The notes below the pieces were generated by a model. It had not been told where the DNA came from, made no database searches, and saw nothing but the letters and a program-made list of their open reading frames with translations. The position numbers and the translations under genes are program-made. From assembly GCF_000016065.1 (NCBI RefSeq), contig NC_009092.1, forward strand, positions 2,108,001 to 2,172,000: a stretch of 64,000 nucleotides of DNA, in the 5' to 3' direction. Source of the DNA: Shewanella loihica PV-4 (GTDB lineage Bacteria; Pseudomonadota; Gammaproteobacteria; Enterobacterales; Shewanellaceae). Positions within the stretch are counted from its first letter, which is position 1, and each line of letters opens with the position of its first letter. Positions 57,827 to 64,000 of this stretch are shown piece by piece.

Positions 57827-59113
57827 CTACTGGCTCGTTTCTAGCTCCGATTCGCTCGCGACGGCGACCTGGCCTCTGAGTGGCTGCTTGGATGGCCGCT
57901 CGAACAGAGATGCCTTCGACAGCAGTTCGAACCTGTGATTGATGGCGATAAAGCTCTCAACCAGCTTAGGGTCAAAATGGGTGCCTTTATCCTGATGGAT
58001 TAATTCCAGCGCTTCTTGATGACTAAAGGGGCGTTTGTAGCAGCGCGGCGAGGTCAGGGCGTCATACACATCTACTAGGGCGACGATACGGGCCGAGAGG
58101 GGAATCGCTTCCCCCTGGAGCCCGGCCGGATAGCCGCTGCCATCCCACCACTCATGATGCCCACCGGCGATATCACGCCCCATCTTTATGTAAGGACACT
58201 CTGGCGCGTAACTAAGCAGACTCGCTAATACCTGAGCGCCAATAACCGGGTGCGCCTTGATCTGCTCAAACTCCTCTTCTGTCAGTCGTCCGGGCTTGAG
58301 CAAGATGGCATCGGCGATCCCCACCTTGCCGATATCATGCAAAATCGAAGAGAGGGTGATCTCCTGAATAAAATCGTCGGTTAACTCTGCTGGGGCATCA
58401 ATGTCGGTTTGTCGCTGAGTGGCAAGCATCTTGGCGTAGTGCTGCATGCGGATCAGGTGCGCGCCGGTCTCGTTGTCCCGGTATTCGGCCAGTTTTGCCA
58501 GCCCCATCACGGTTGCGCGCCGCGATGCTATGGTCGATCGCAGCGACTGGGTCAGTTTACCCAGCAGGAAGGCGGCGGATTGAGTGACTATGGCATTGGT
58601 GACAATGAAGTTTATCGCCACTACAAACCAGATGAAGCTGCTATAGCCCTGGGTCTCCGGCCATTGAAAGCCTTGCGTATGGTAGACCAGCCCTATGACC
58701 AGCAGAGCCGCAGCGTTAAGCAGTTGGGCGCAGAGGCTGGCCCGCTTGCCAATCAATATGCTGGTGAGCGGGGGGAAGATAAACAGCCAGAAGAACCCGG
58801 CGCCCGTTGGGCCTATGGTGATAAGGAAGGCCACGCCGATGGCGAAGAACATCAAACAGCCTATGCAGTAGCGTAAGGTCTGCCTCAATCCTCTCGCCAG
58901 TAAGATGTAGAGCAGCAACAGGTAGGCCAGGGTATCAAAGGCGGCCATGCCGACCAGACCCATCTGGATGCAGAGGTAGACACTGGTGATGTAGACGGGC
59001 ACACATAAGATGGCGAGGAGGCCAAACAGGCGCTTGAAGATCAGTTCGCGCCAGATGGGCAAGGTATCGTGAAGTTCGTGTGCGGCCGTTTGGGAAAAAT
59101 TAGGGGCATCCAT
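57827..59113 (-). CDS. Membrane HD-GYP domain c-di-GMP phosphodiesterase
   Basis: Protein of 428 residues: about six membrane helices in residues 28-185 forming an integral sensor region, then an HD-GYP domain (about 200-395). The HD pair is at 259-260 (ILHDIGKVGI) and the full HHEWWDGSGYP signature is at 319-329, so it is expected to hydrolyse c-di-GMP to GMP. The N-terminal region is not a Cache or PAS domain that I recognise. The start is ATG 59111-59113 with AAAGGA 6 bp upstream. It has an intact catalytic site, unlike the degenerate GGDEF-EAL protein in this window. Confidence 0.9.
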   Translation of the reverse strand: MDAPNFSQTAAHELHDTLPIWRELIFKRLFGLLAILCVPVYITSVYLCIQMGLVGMAAFDTLAYLLLLYILLARGLRQTLRYCIGCLMFFAIGVAFLITIGPTGAGFFWLFIFPPLTSILIGKRASLCAQLLNAAALLVIGLVYHTQGFQWPETQGYSSFIWFVVAINFIVTNAIVTQSAAFLLGKLTQSLRSTIASRRATVMGLAKLAEYRDNETGAHLIRMQHYAKMLATQRQTDIDAPAELTDDFIQEITLSSILHDIGKVGIADAILLKPGRLTEEEFEQIKAHPVIGAQVLASLLSYAPECPYIKMGRDIAGGHHEWWDGSGYPAGLQGEAIPLSARIVALVDVYDALTSPRCYKRPFSHQEALELIHQDKGTHFDPKLVESFIAINHRFELLSKASLFERPSKQPLRGQVAVASESELETSQ

Positions 59114-59488
59114 AGTCAATCCTTTGCACTGCCAGAGGGATTTCAATACCGGCGCAGCCTCTCTGGCGAGATCCTAACTGCTGCGCACCTAGCTATATAA
59201 GCTCTATAAACTAGCAATGTGAACCGCACTCGGCACTTAATGACGCGCAACAGGCAGAATCTTACTGTGTCGATTCCTTACTGCTTTGAGTCTTTACTGC
59301 GTTGATTCTTAATTGCGTGGAGTCTTCGTTGCCGAGCCTTGGTTCACCCCTTCATTATTACCCATAACGCGGCTCGCGGGCTAATTTACCTTTCTCTAAA
59401 CTGTTTCTTTTGTATGAAAATGTGACCAAGACGGTATGGAAAGGCCTTGGCTTGTCCTAAGCCTGAGCTCGTAAGTCAGCACTGCGTT
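59114..59488. other. Intergenic region with a 16-bp tandem repeat
   Basis: 375 bp between two minus-strand genes, carrying the HD-GYP leader and the four-unit repeat at 59261-59324. No gene seen. Confidence 0.55.
59261..59324. repeat. 16-bp tandem repeat, four units
   Basis: CTTACTGTGTCGATTC (59261), CTTACTGCTTTGAGTC (59277), TTTACTGCGTTGATTC (59293) and TTAATTGCGTGGAGTC (59309), contiguous and exactly 16 bp each. Confidence 0.8.
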
Positions 59489-59725
59489 TTAATAAAGCTC
59501 AGCCGGGACATCGTCTGGCGGCGTCAGTTCGTCGATGATCTCTCTGTCGATTTCGCGTTCTATGATGCGATCTTCTATGTCTCGGCGGATCAGTTCATCT
59601 TCCAGGCGCTGACAGTGAAAATCACAAAAGCCGCCTGTGTTGTGTATGGTGTGGGTCGAGCCAGGATCGCTGCTTGCACAGGCGCTTAACAGTAAGATCG
59701 CGGCAAGGGTGTATAGTGTTTTCAT
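59489..59725 (-). CDS. Small lipoprotein of unknown function
   Basis: Protein of 78 residues: signal peptide with lipobox LSAC (cysteine 16), then a two-cysteine segment (FCDFHC) and a strongly charged helix (RRDIEDRIIEREIDREIIDE). The Ala-Ser-Ser after the cysteine suggests outer-membrane sorting. No family recognised. A GGAG-type ribosome site (AAAGGAGCG) precedes the ATG. Confidence 0.7.
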   Translation of the reverse strand: MKTLYTLAAILLLSACASSDPGSTHTIHNTGGFCDFHCQRLEDELIRRDIEDRIIEREIDREIIDELTPPDDVPAELY

Positions 59726-60003
59726 AATCGCTCCTTTTATCGCTCATGTTTATCGCGTCACTAGCCGGTTTTAACCTCATCCTTAGCCGGGCCATCTGTG
59801 AGTGCTAGTAGTGCTTCATCTGTGGCTGCTTAGCCGGCGAACACATCGTTAGGACCATAGTGACTCGATAAGCGCGGTAGATTAAGTTAGGTTTTATAGT
59901 AAAAACGGATAGGTGACTAGATTCATGCAAAAAGCTGGCTCTGGTAGCTGCTAGAGATAGCTAACAGTGATTGGCTGAGAGGCGCAAAGGTGAATTAAGC
60001 CAG

Positions 60004-60059
60004 GTAATTAAAGCTAAGTAATTAAAGCTAAGTAATTAAAGCCAGATCACTAAAGCTTC
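60004..60059. repeat. 14-bp tandem repeat, about four units, upstream of rhlE
   Basis: GTAATTAAAGCTAA at 60004-60017 and identically at 60018-60031, GTAATTAAAGCCAG at 60032-60045 and a diverged ATCACTAAAGCTTC at 60046-60059. Confidence 0.8.
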
Positions 60060-60111
60060 CTATATTATTGGTTTACTTTGGGTAAACTGGGCTAGTCTTA
60101 GCAAACGGCTC

Positions 60112-60120
60112 TGTTATACT
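60112..60120 (+). promoter_or_regulatory. Extended -10 promoter element for rhlE
   Basis: TGTTATACT fits the extended -10 consensus (TGnTATAAT) with one change. Transcription would begin near 60127, leaving a leader of about 60 nt before the rhlE ATG. No clear -35. Confidence 0.45.
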
Positions 60121-60189
60121 AGCGCGCCTCAAATACCAGCCGCTCGATTGGCTGACGATTTTTGCCCTTGCGACCCTAAGAGAGTATCC

Positions 60190-61656
60190 ATGACCTTTGC
60201 AAACCTTGGCCTGCCAAACGCTGTGCTCACTAACCTTGAGCAACTTGGCTACAGCCAGCCAACGCCAATCCAGCAAGAAGCCATTCCCCTGGCGCTCAAG
60301 GGTAAGAACCTGATCGCGGCGGCGCAAACCGGCAGCGGTAAGACGGCGACTTTCGTGCTGCCTATGCTCACGACCCTGATGCAGGGGCAGACACAGCGCA
60401 AGAAGCGGGCGCGGGCAATCATATTAGCGCCGACACGCGAGTTGGTGCTACAGGTAAATGATCGCATTGGCGAATATGGTAAAGGCTTAGGGCTGGTATC
60501 CATGGCCGTTTATGGCGGCGTCGATGTGCAGGCCCAAAAGCAGCAGTTGATCGAGGGCGTCGATATCGTGGTGGCCACCCCGGGTCGTCTGCGGGATCTC
60601 TACACCCAGAGAGCGATCCGCTTCGACGAGGTGGAGCTACTGGTGCTCGATGAAGCCGATCGCATGTTGGATATGGGCTTTATCGAGGATATCACCAAGA
60701 TCTTAGATACCCTGCCAGAAGAGAGGCAGAACCTGCTGTTCTCCGCCACCCTGTCTCGCCCGGTGCGCGAGTTGGCGAAACAGGCGGTGCCTAAGGCGAT
60801 CCACCTGTCGGTCACTAAGAATCAAGATAGCCAGCCAGATATCGAGCAGTGGATCACCACGGTCGATAAGGATAAGAAGTCGGCGCTGCTCAGTCAGCTG
60901 ATTAAAGACAATGCCTGGCCCCAGGCGCTTATTTTTATCGAGACCAAACATGGTGCCGCCAAGTTGGTGAGCCAGCTGGAGAAGCGGGGCATTCAGGCCG
61001 AGTGTATTCACAGCGGTCGTACTCAGGCGGTGCGTGAACAGATCCTGGCGGACTTTAAGGCGGGTAAGATTGCCTACCTTATCTCCACCGGCATCTCGGC
61101 GCGCGGGATAGATATCGATAACCTGCCGCTGGTGATCAACTATGACCTGCCGTTTCCCGCTGACGAATATGTGCATCGCATCGGGCGTACCGGCCGAGCC
61201 GGCGCCAAGGGCGAGGCGATCTCCCTGGTGTCTAAAGATGACTTTAAGAACCTCTGCATGATCGAGAGCCGCCTCGATCACTTGCTGGAACGTCGAGAGA
61301 TAGAAGGTTTCGCGCCGAGAAAACCTGTACCCATCTCTATCCTTAACTATGTGCCCAAGGCCAAGCGTGAGCAGGCGCAGGGTGAGAAGGGTAGCGAAGC
61401 CGCGGCTAGCCAAGGTGTGAAGGCTCCTAAGGAAGCTAAGGATAAGCGCAGAGAAGATAAGCCTAGAGGGCAATCCAAGTCTCAAGGTAAGGCAACTCCT
61501 TATAAAGGTAGCTCTACAGACAAGAAGGCTCGGCCTGCTAAAGCTAAATCAGCAGCGCCTAGTGATCGCGGTGGGAAAGATCAAAGGTTAGAGCATAAGG
61601 TTGAAGAAAAGCCAGCTTTTAATCCTTGGGCCGAAAGTCGGCCGGGTAAGAAATAA
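60190..61656 (+). CDS. rhlE: DEAD-box ATP-dependent RNA helicase RhlE-like
   Basis: Protein of 488 residues with a complete helicase core: Q motif QPTPIQQEAIP, motif I AAQTGSGKT, Ia PTRELVLQ, II LDEADRMLDMGF, III SATL, V STGISARGIDI, VI HRIGRTGRAG. The C-terminal tail (from about 400) is rich in Lys, Arg, Gln and Ser, and is likely RNA-binding. It unwinds RNA duplexes, typically in ribosome assembly, decay or cold growth. The start is ATG 60190 (MTFANLGLPNAV); an earlier frame adds 14 residues of no similarity. The symbol is by family likeness. Confidence 0.92.
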   Translation: MTFANLGLPNAVLTNLEQLGYSQPTPIQQEAIPLALKGKNLIAAAQTGSGKTATFVLPMLTTLMQGQTQRKKRARAIILAPTRELVLQVNDRIGEYGKGLGLVSMAVYGGVDVQAQKQQLIEGVDIVVATPGRLRDLYTQRAIRFDEVELLVLDEADRMLDMGFIEDITKILDTLPEERQNLLFSATLSRPVRELAKQAVPKAIHLSVTKNQDSQPDIEQWITTVDKDKKSALLSQLIKDNAWPQALIFIETKHGAAKLVSQLEKRGIQAECIHSGRTQAVREQILADFKAGKIAYLISTGISARGIDIDNLPLVINYDLPFPADEYVHRIGRTGRAGAKGEAISLVSKDDFKNLCMIESRLDHLLERREIEGFAPRKPVPISILNYVPKAKREQAQGEKGSEAAASQGVKAPKEAKDKRREDKPRGQSKSQGKATPYKGSSTDKKARPAKAKSAAPSDRGGKDQRLEHKVEEKPAFNPWAESRPGKK

Positions 61657-61667
61657 GATTTAACGAG

Positions 61668-61690
61668 AGCCCTCAGATTGAGGGCTTTTT
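61668..61690 (+). terminator. Terminator of rhlE
   Basis: AGCCCTCA (61668-61675) pairs with TGAGGGCT (61679-61686), followed by TTTTT. Confidence 0.82.
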
Positions 61691-61691
61691 T

Positions 61692-61721
61692 ACATCTGCA
61701 GCATTCATTGCAGATGTTTTT
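61692..61721 (+). terminator. Second hairpin with T run after rhlE
   Basis: ACATCTGCA (61692-61700) pairs with TGCAGATGT (61709-61717), followed by TTTT. It lies directly behind the first terminator, as a back-up. Confidence 0.65.
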
Positions 61722-61859
61722 GATTGGCCTCTTTGTAGGGTGTTCTGGAATCTTAGATTTCTAACAGTTTTGTTAGCAAGATGAGAACACTTCTGGATTG
61801 ATTGCCGTAGGCGGCTTTGTTATCGGCTAAATATGTTTGAAGGTTTTAGTTTCATGGTG

Positions 61860-61988
61860 ATCTAACGCCTGCCCGGCGAGGGTTGTGCAGATACCCTTGT
61901 GAGACGCCGCAAGTACGCTCCCTGTAGGCTCTACCGTGACATCCCTGTCACGGAAGCTCACAAATGTATCTACACTCGATATCTAACG
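61860..61988. repeat. MITE-like hairpin element flanked by 8-bp direct repeats
   Basis: ATCTAACG occurs at 61860-61867 and 61981-61988. Between them lie CCGTGACA/TGTCACGG (61934-61953, loop TCCC) and a larger imperfect pairing of GGCG-AGGGT with ACCCT-CGCC. The size (about 121 bp), internal palindromes and direct repeats are those of a small non-autonomous repeat; similar sequences may be interspersed in Shewanella genomes, but no second copy is in this window. Confidence 0.5.
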
Positions 61989-62390
61989 TCTCTCCGATTT
62001 GACCACTTTTGATGACTAGTTGAAAGTTTAGAAGGTTGGTAACCTTTACTCGCTAGACTGCGGATTGATACAGGTATAATGGGATTTTGCCAAAAAGTCC
62101 CACTTTCACTTCCTTCTATTTAAACTTGCGATTCTCGCTTTGTTTTTTAAAAATTCGTAACTTACTGATTAGCAGTGGTTGAATTTTGAATAGTTCTGAT
62201 TTAATAGCAAGTGGCGGCGGTCTCGCCCTTTCTTTTAAATAAGCCGAGTCTCGCTTTGTTTTGGGGTCGCTCACTTTCTCCTTGTTATGCAATGTCATTA
62301 TTGGTATAAATTTCATATGGTTAAGAAATTTTGTCGCGATGTATATTAGGTGATAATGATTTGCATAGGCGGCATTCTCGCTAATAAGCG

Positions 62391-63386
62391 TTATGTGCAA
62401 GGGAGAAATCGCAAATAAATGAGAACAATTGATACTATTTTTTCCTCAGAAGTAAATGTCCCTCTATATCATTACACTGGGATAGGGTCCTTGTTAGGAA
62501 TGGCAAATTGTAAATCAGTTTGGGCGAGCAGCATTTCTTACATGAATGATTCAAAAGAAATAGTGCATGCATGCGAAACGGTCGAAAATGTATTACGAGC
62601 ACGAATAGTTTTTGGTCAAAAAGATGAAGAACATCGCTTTCTGGAACAATTAATTGAATGGACTAAATCTTGCTCGAAAGTCGCACATACAATGTTCGTC
62701 TTCTCTCTATCCGAAAAACCGAGTCTTTTAAGTCAGTGGAGGAGTTACACTCCACATGGTAAAGGTGTAAGCCTTGAATTTAGCCCAAATAAAGTAAATG
62801 AAATCGCTCGCTTCACAGGAATGAGAATTGCTAAGTGTGTTTATGATGATAGAGAGCAAGAAGAAATAATTAGCATTTTGGTTGAAAAACTATTGGTTAA
62901 TTTTAGGCAGGAATTGCCAGCTATGGATATAACTGATAAGCCGCCTAGTCAGTGCTATTATGATTTCATTAATCAATATACGAGTGACATATATCAAGTT
63001 CTTGCAATTATAAAACATGGAGCATTTGAGGAAGAATGCGAATGGCGACTAATCTCTCCACACATTCCAAAGTTTGGTGATCCAAGATTGAAGTTCAGAG
63101 AAGGTGCATCAATGTTAGTGCCTTATATAGAGCTACCATTAGGTGATAAACCATTTTTTCGTAAAATAATATTAGGCCCGTCCCAGCACCAGAATTTAAA
63201 CATGTCTGGTCTATCGATGTTTATGAGTAATCAAGGCATCTCAAATGAGCTATTAAACTGCCAAATTCCTTATAGGGAATGGTAAGCACATAACAAGCGG
63301 CAGCAATCGGACTTGCAAAACAGTCACTCTTTTTTCCAAAAAACCGGCAAAACAAGCGCCAATTTTGCAAGCCGTTGTGCCGGGCG
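62391..63386 (+). mobile_element. Integron gene cassette carrying a DUF2971 gene
   Basis: The segment begins at G^TTATGTGC (62390/62391) and ends at G^TTAACA (63386/63387) with an attC site at its 3' end. The first nine bases around the left boundary (GTTATGTGC) are the exact reverse complement of GCACATAAC (63286-63294), as required when a cassette's R' box is split by IntI recombination. It encloses one open frame in the normal orientation, 28 bp after the boundary, with almost no room for its own promoter. No integron integrase gene is in the window. Confidence 0.85.
62419..63285 (+). CDS. DUF2971 family protein (cassette-borne)
   Basis: Protein of 288 residues. Typical DUF2971 features: N-terminal LYHYTG, WASSISYMNDSKE (35-50), FVFSLSEKPSLLSQWRSY (about 94-112), GKGVSLEF, and IKHGAFEEECEWRLISPHI near 205. 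No signal peptide or membrane segment. The function is unknown; the family is frequent on mobile elements, and toxic or defence roles have been suggested for such cassette genes but not shown here. It is visibly AT-richer than all neighbours, consistent with recent transfer. GGGAG lies 13 bp before the ATG, a longer spacing than usual. Confidence 0.85.
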   Translation: MRTIDTIFSSEVNVPLYHYTGIGSLLGMANCKSVWASSISYMNDSKEIVHACETVENVLRARIVFGQKDEEHRFLEQLIEWTKSCSKVAHTMFVFSLSEKPSLLSQWRSYTPHGKGVSLEFSPNKVNEIARFTGMRIAKCVYDDREQEEIISILVEKLLVNFRQELPAMDITDKPPSQCYYDFINQYTSDIYQVLAIIKHGAFEEECEWRLISPHIPKFGDPRLKFREGASMLVPYIELPLGDKPFFRKIILGPSQHQNLNMSGLSMFMSNQGISNELLNCQIPYREW

Positions 63387-63392
63387 TTAACA
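63286..63392 (+). other. attC: attC recombination site (59-base element)
   Basis: R'' ACATAAC (63288-63294), 5-nt spacer AAGCG, L'' formed by GCA-CAA-CGG within 63300-63310, long central part, L' CCGTTGTGC (63372-63380), 5-nt spacer CGGGC, R' GTTAACA (63386-63392). L'' and L' pair throughout except for G63303 and T63307; A63311 is also unpaired, followed by a 9-bp inner stem CTTGCAAAA (63312-63320)/TTTTGCAAG (63363-63371). Unpaired bases on only one side of the stem and 5-nt spacers are the defining attC features. Confidence 0.88.
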
Positions 63393-63435
63393 TGCAAGAA
63401 TAGTCATATTGGTGTATCTGACTGAATGAGTCGAA

Positions 63436-63490
63436 ATCAAAAGCGAGTAGGCTGAGCGTGGTAATTAATGCTTAATCTACTCGCTTTGAT
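63436..63490 (-). terminator. Long-loop hairpin, possible terminator of the GH13 gene
   Basis: ATCAAA-GCGAGTAG (63436-63450, one extra A) pairs with CTACTCGCTTTGAT (63477-63490), with a 26-nt loop. It follows the GH13 stop on the minus strand by about 20 bp. The large loop and absent T run make terminator function uncertain. Confidence 0.45.
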
Positions 63491-63508
63491 ATCTTGAAGG
63501 GACAGGGC

Positions 63509-64000
63509 TTATTTCTCTCCTACGACGAGTACCTTTGACTCAAGTGGAGCAAGGTTTAGTGTGACTTGACCTCCCTTCGTCGTTAGCGTCAATGGCGCTG
63601 CAGGTTTTTTATCACTCAACATCTCTTTAAGCGGGTAGGTGCCTGGTGCGAGTTGCCAGCGTTTAACTAAGGCTGGGGGCAGCTCTAGGGTGAGGTGCTT
63701 TGCCTTGTCTTTGGCGAAGTTGCTGACGATGATGAGCTTTTGCTTGTCGTCGAAGCGGCTGAAGGCAAATAGGTCTGCATCATAGCCCTTGCCTTGATCG
63801 ATATTCGCCCTGTGCAGATCGCCATATTCACCGCTTAGGGCACTCAGGCTATGGCTGAGGTTTAACAGCTTGGCGTAATAGGCTCGCAGACTCAGCTCCT
63901 CTTTTGAAGACTGACCGCCGTCGAATTTACCCAGGTTCATAAAGCGCTGGTGGGCCGGCACGCCAACATAGTCGAAGATGCTGGTGCGGCTGGGTTTGCC
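63509..64000 (-). CDS. GH13 alpha-amylase family enzyme, C-terminal part
   Basis: Partial gene: 164 codons are open to the right edge. The visible part begins GKPSRTSIFDYVGVPAHQRFMNLGKFDGG, a sequence seen at the end of the GH13 catalytic barrel in extracellular or periplasmic alpha-amylases and cyclomaltodextrinase-type enzymes. A domain C beta-sandwich follows (LFAFSRFDDKQKLIIVSNFAKD, TLNLAPLESKVLVV). The catalytic Asp/Glu/Asp triad lies beyond the edge. It presumably degrades starch or maltodextrin with the GH15 and GH97 enzymes at 45-54 kb, though about 9.5 kb of other genes lies between. Confidence 0.85.
   Translation of the reverse strand, partial: GKPSRTSIFDYVGVPAHQRFMNLGKFDGGQSSKEELSLRAYYAKLLNLSHSLSALSGEYGDLHRANIDQGKGYDADLFAFSRFDDKQKLIIVSNFAKDKAKHLTLELPPALVKRWQLAPGTYPLKEMLSDKKPAAPLTLTTKGGQVTLNLAPLESKVLVVGEK

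Larger units (their letters stand above)
59726..60189. other. Promoter region of rhlE with a 14-bp tandem repeat
   Basis: 464 bp. It contains the repeat at 60004-60059, a GTTTAC/GTAAAC inverted pair near 60071-60087 and the promoter-like element at 60112-60120. No gene seen. Confidence 0.55.
61657..62418. other. AT-rich intergenic region upstream of the DUF2971 cassette
   Basis: 762 bp. From left: two terminators (61668-61717), a hairpin element with 8-bp direct repeats (61860-61988), an AT-rich stretch with two copies of TCTCGCTTTGTTTT (62132-62145 and 62248-62261) and the integron-type boundary at 62390/62391. I see no reliable gene; the 94-codon open frame on the minus strand at 62116-62400 is not supported. 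Confidence 0.6.

Noticed and set aside
59261..60059. Possible CRISPR-like arrays at the 16-bp and 14-bp repeats
   Set aside because: Units are directly adjacent with no spacers and are too short; no cas genes nearby.
60703..61485. 260-codon minus-strand frame inside rhlE
   Set aside because: Antisense shadow; the helicase motifs run through the same bases.
61860..61988. A second integron cassette on the minus strand bounded by GTTAGAT boxes
   Set aside because: The two boxes are in the same direction, but no ATCTAAC R'' partner lies between them and the internal hairpins do not follow the attC layout; a MITE-like repeat explains it better.
62284..62390. attC on the minus strand starting GCATAACAAGG
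   Set aside because: The start resembles an R'' box, but no GCGTTA-type right end or matching L boxes follow on the minus strand.
62116..62400. 94-codon open frame on the minus strand left of the cassette
   Set aside because: It starts at a TTG that spans the cassette boundary, has no ribosome site, and its composition matches random AT-rich sequence. A frame crossing a recombination point is unlikely to be an ancestral gene.

Overview
This window is a chromosomal segment of a gammaproteobacterium, most likely a Shewanella. The main evidence is the kdnA-kdnB-kdsB trio (8-amino-Kdo synthesis, first worked out in Shewanella oneidensis). It is supported by typical marine gammaproteobacterial families (DUF2066, DUF2069, DUF2897, DUF3334, DUF3465) and by gene blocks that resemble the E. 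coli 55-56 min region (uraA/hda/arsC-like/bepA/perM, bcp-gcvR-dapA-bamC, yffB-dapE, ptsH-ptsI-crr). The species cannot be fixed from the sequence alone. No rRNA, tRNA, CRISPR array, prophage or insertion-sequence transposase was recognised.

Layout. 0-3 kb: a stress operon on the minus strand, prkA (yeaG) followed by yeaH, which runs off the left edge. 3.5-6 kb: sodB, grxD and a uracil/xanthine permease. 6-12 kb: DUF2066, hda, DUF2069, an ArsC-like reductase, bepA, a TusA-like protein and perM. 12-14 kb: divergent argP/argO. 14-17.3 kb: bcp-gcvR divergent from dapA-bamC. 17.6-20 kb: a GAF-GAF-GGDEF-EAL protein with degenerate catalytic motifs. 20-24.4 kb: an RND efflux pair. 24.6-31 kb: a small PH/GRAM-like protein, a DUF4397 lipoprotein, DUF2897, the Kdo8N genes and a beta-carbonic anhydrase. 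31-37.6 kb: an alpha/beta hydrolase, an M15 peptidase, dapE, yffB, the general PTS and an ACT-domain protein. 37.8-44.4 kb: a chemoreceptor, a CheX-like DUF3334 protein, a LacI-family regulator, a DEDDh exonuclease and a stand-alone EF-G.

45-54 kb and the right edge hold a maltodextrin/starch utilisation locus. It has a lipoprotein GH15 glucoamylase, an MFS maltose transporter, an M28 peptidase, a GH97 alpha-glucosidase of the inverting SusB type, and the 3' part of a GH13 amylase at 63.5-64 kb. A near-identical LacI-type palindrome (TGAATACGTATG[T/C]A) lies upstream of both the transporter/glucoamylase unit and the GH97 gene, so the two are probably co-regulated. Between the two halves lie a GFA protein, a nitronate monooxygenase-like enzyme, a GNAT, a TonB-like lipoprotein, a DUF3465 protein, an HD-GYP phosphodiesterase, a small lipoprotein and the DEAD-box helicase gene rhlE.

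The most unusual structure is at 62.4-63.4 kb: a single AT-rich DUF2971 gene packaged as an integron gene cassette. Its attC site is textbook: 5-nt spacers, unpaired bases on one side of the stem, and an R'' box exactly complementary to the cassette's first bases. No integrase or second cassette is visible. About 400 bp upstream is a MITE-like hairpin element flanked by 8-bp direct repeats. The right half of the window also carries several short tandem repeats (12-16 bp units) between genes, and two genes elsewhere in the window contain in-frame 15-bp repeats.
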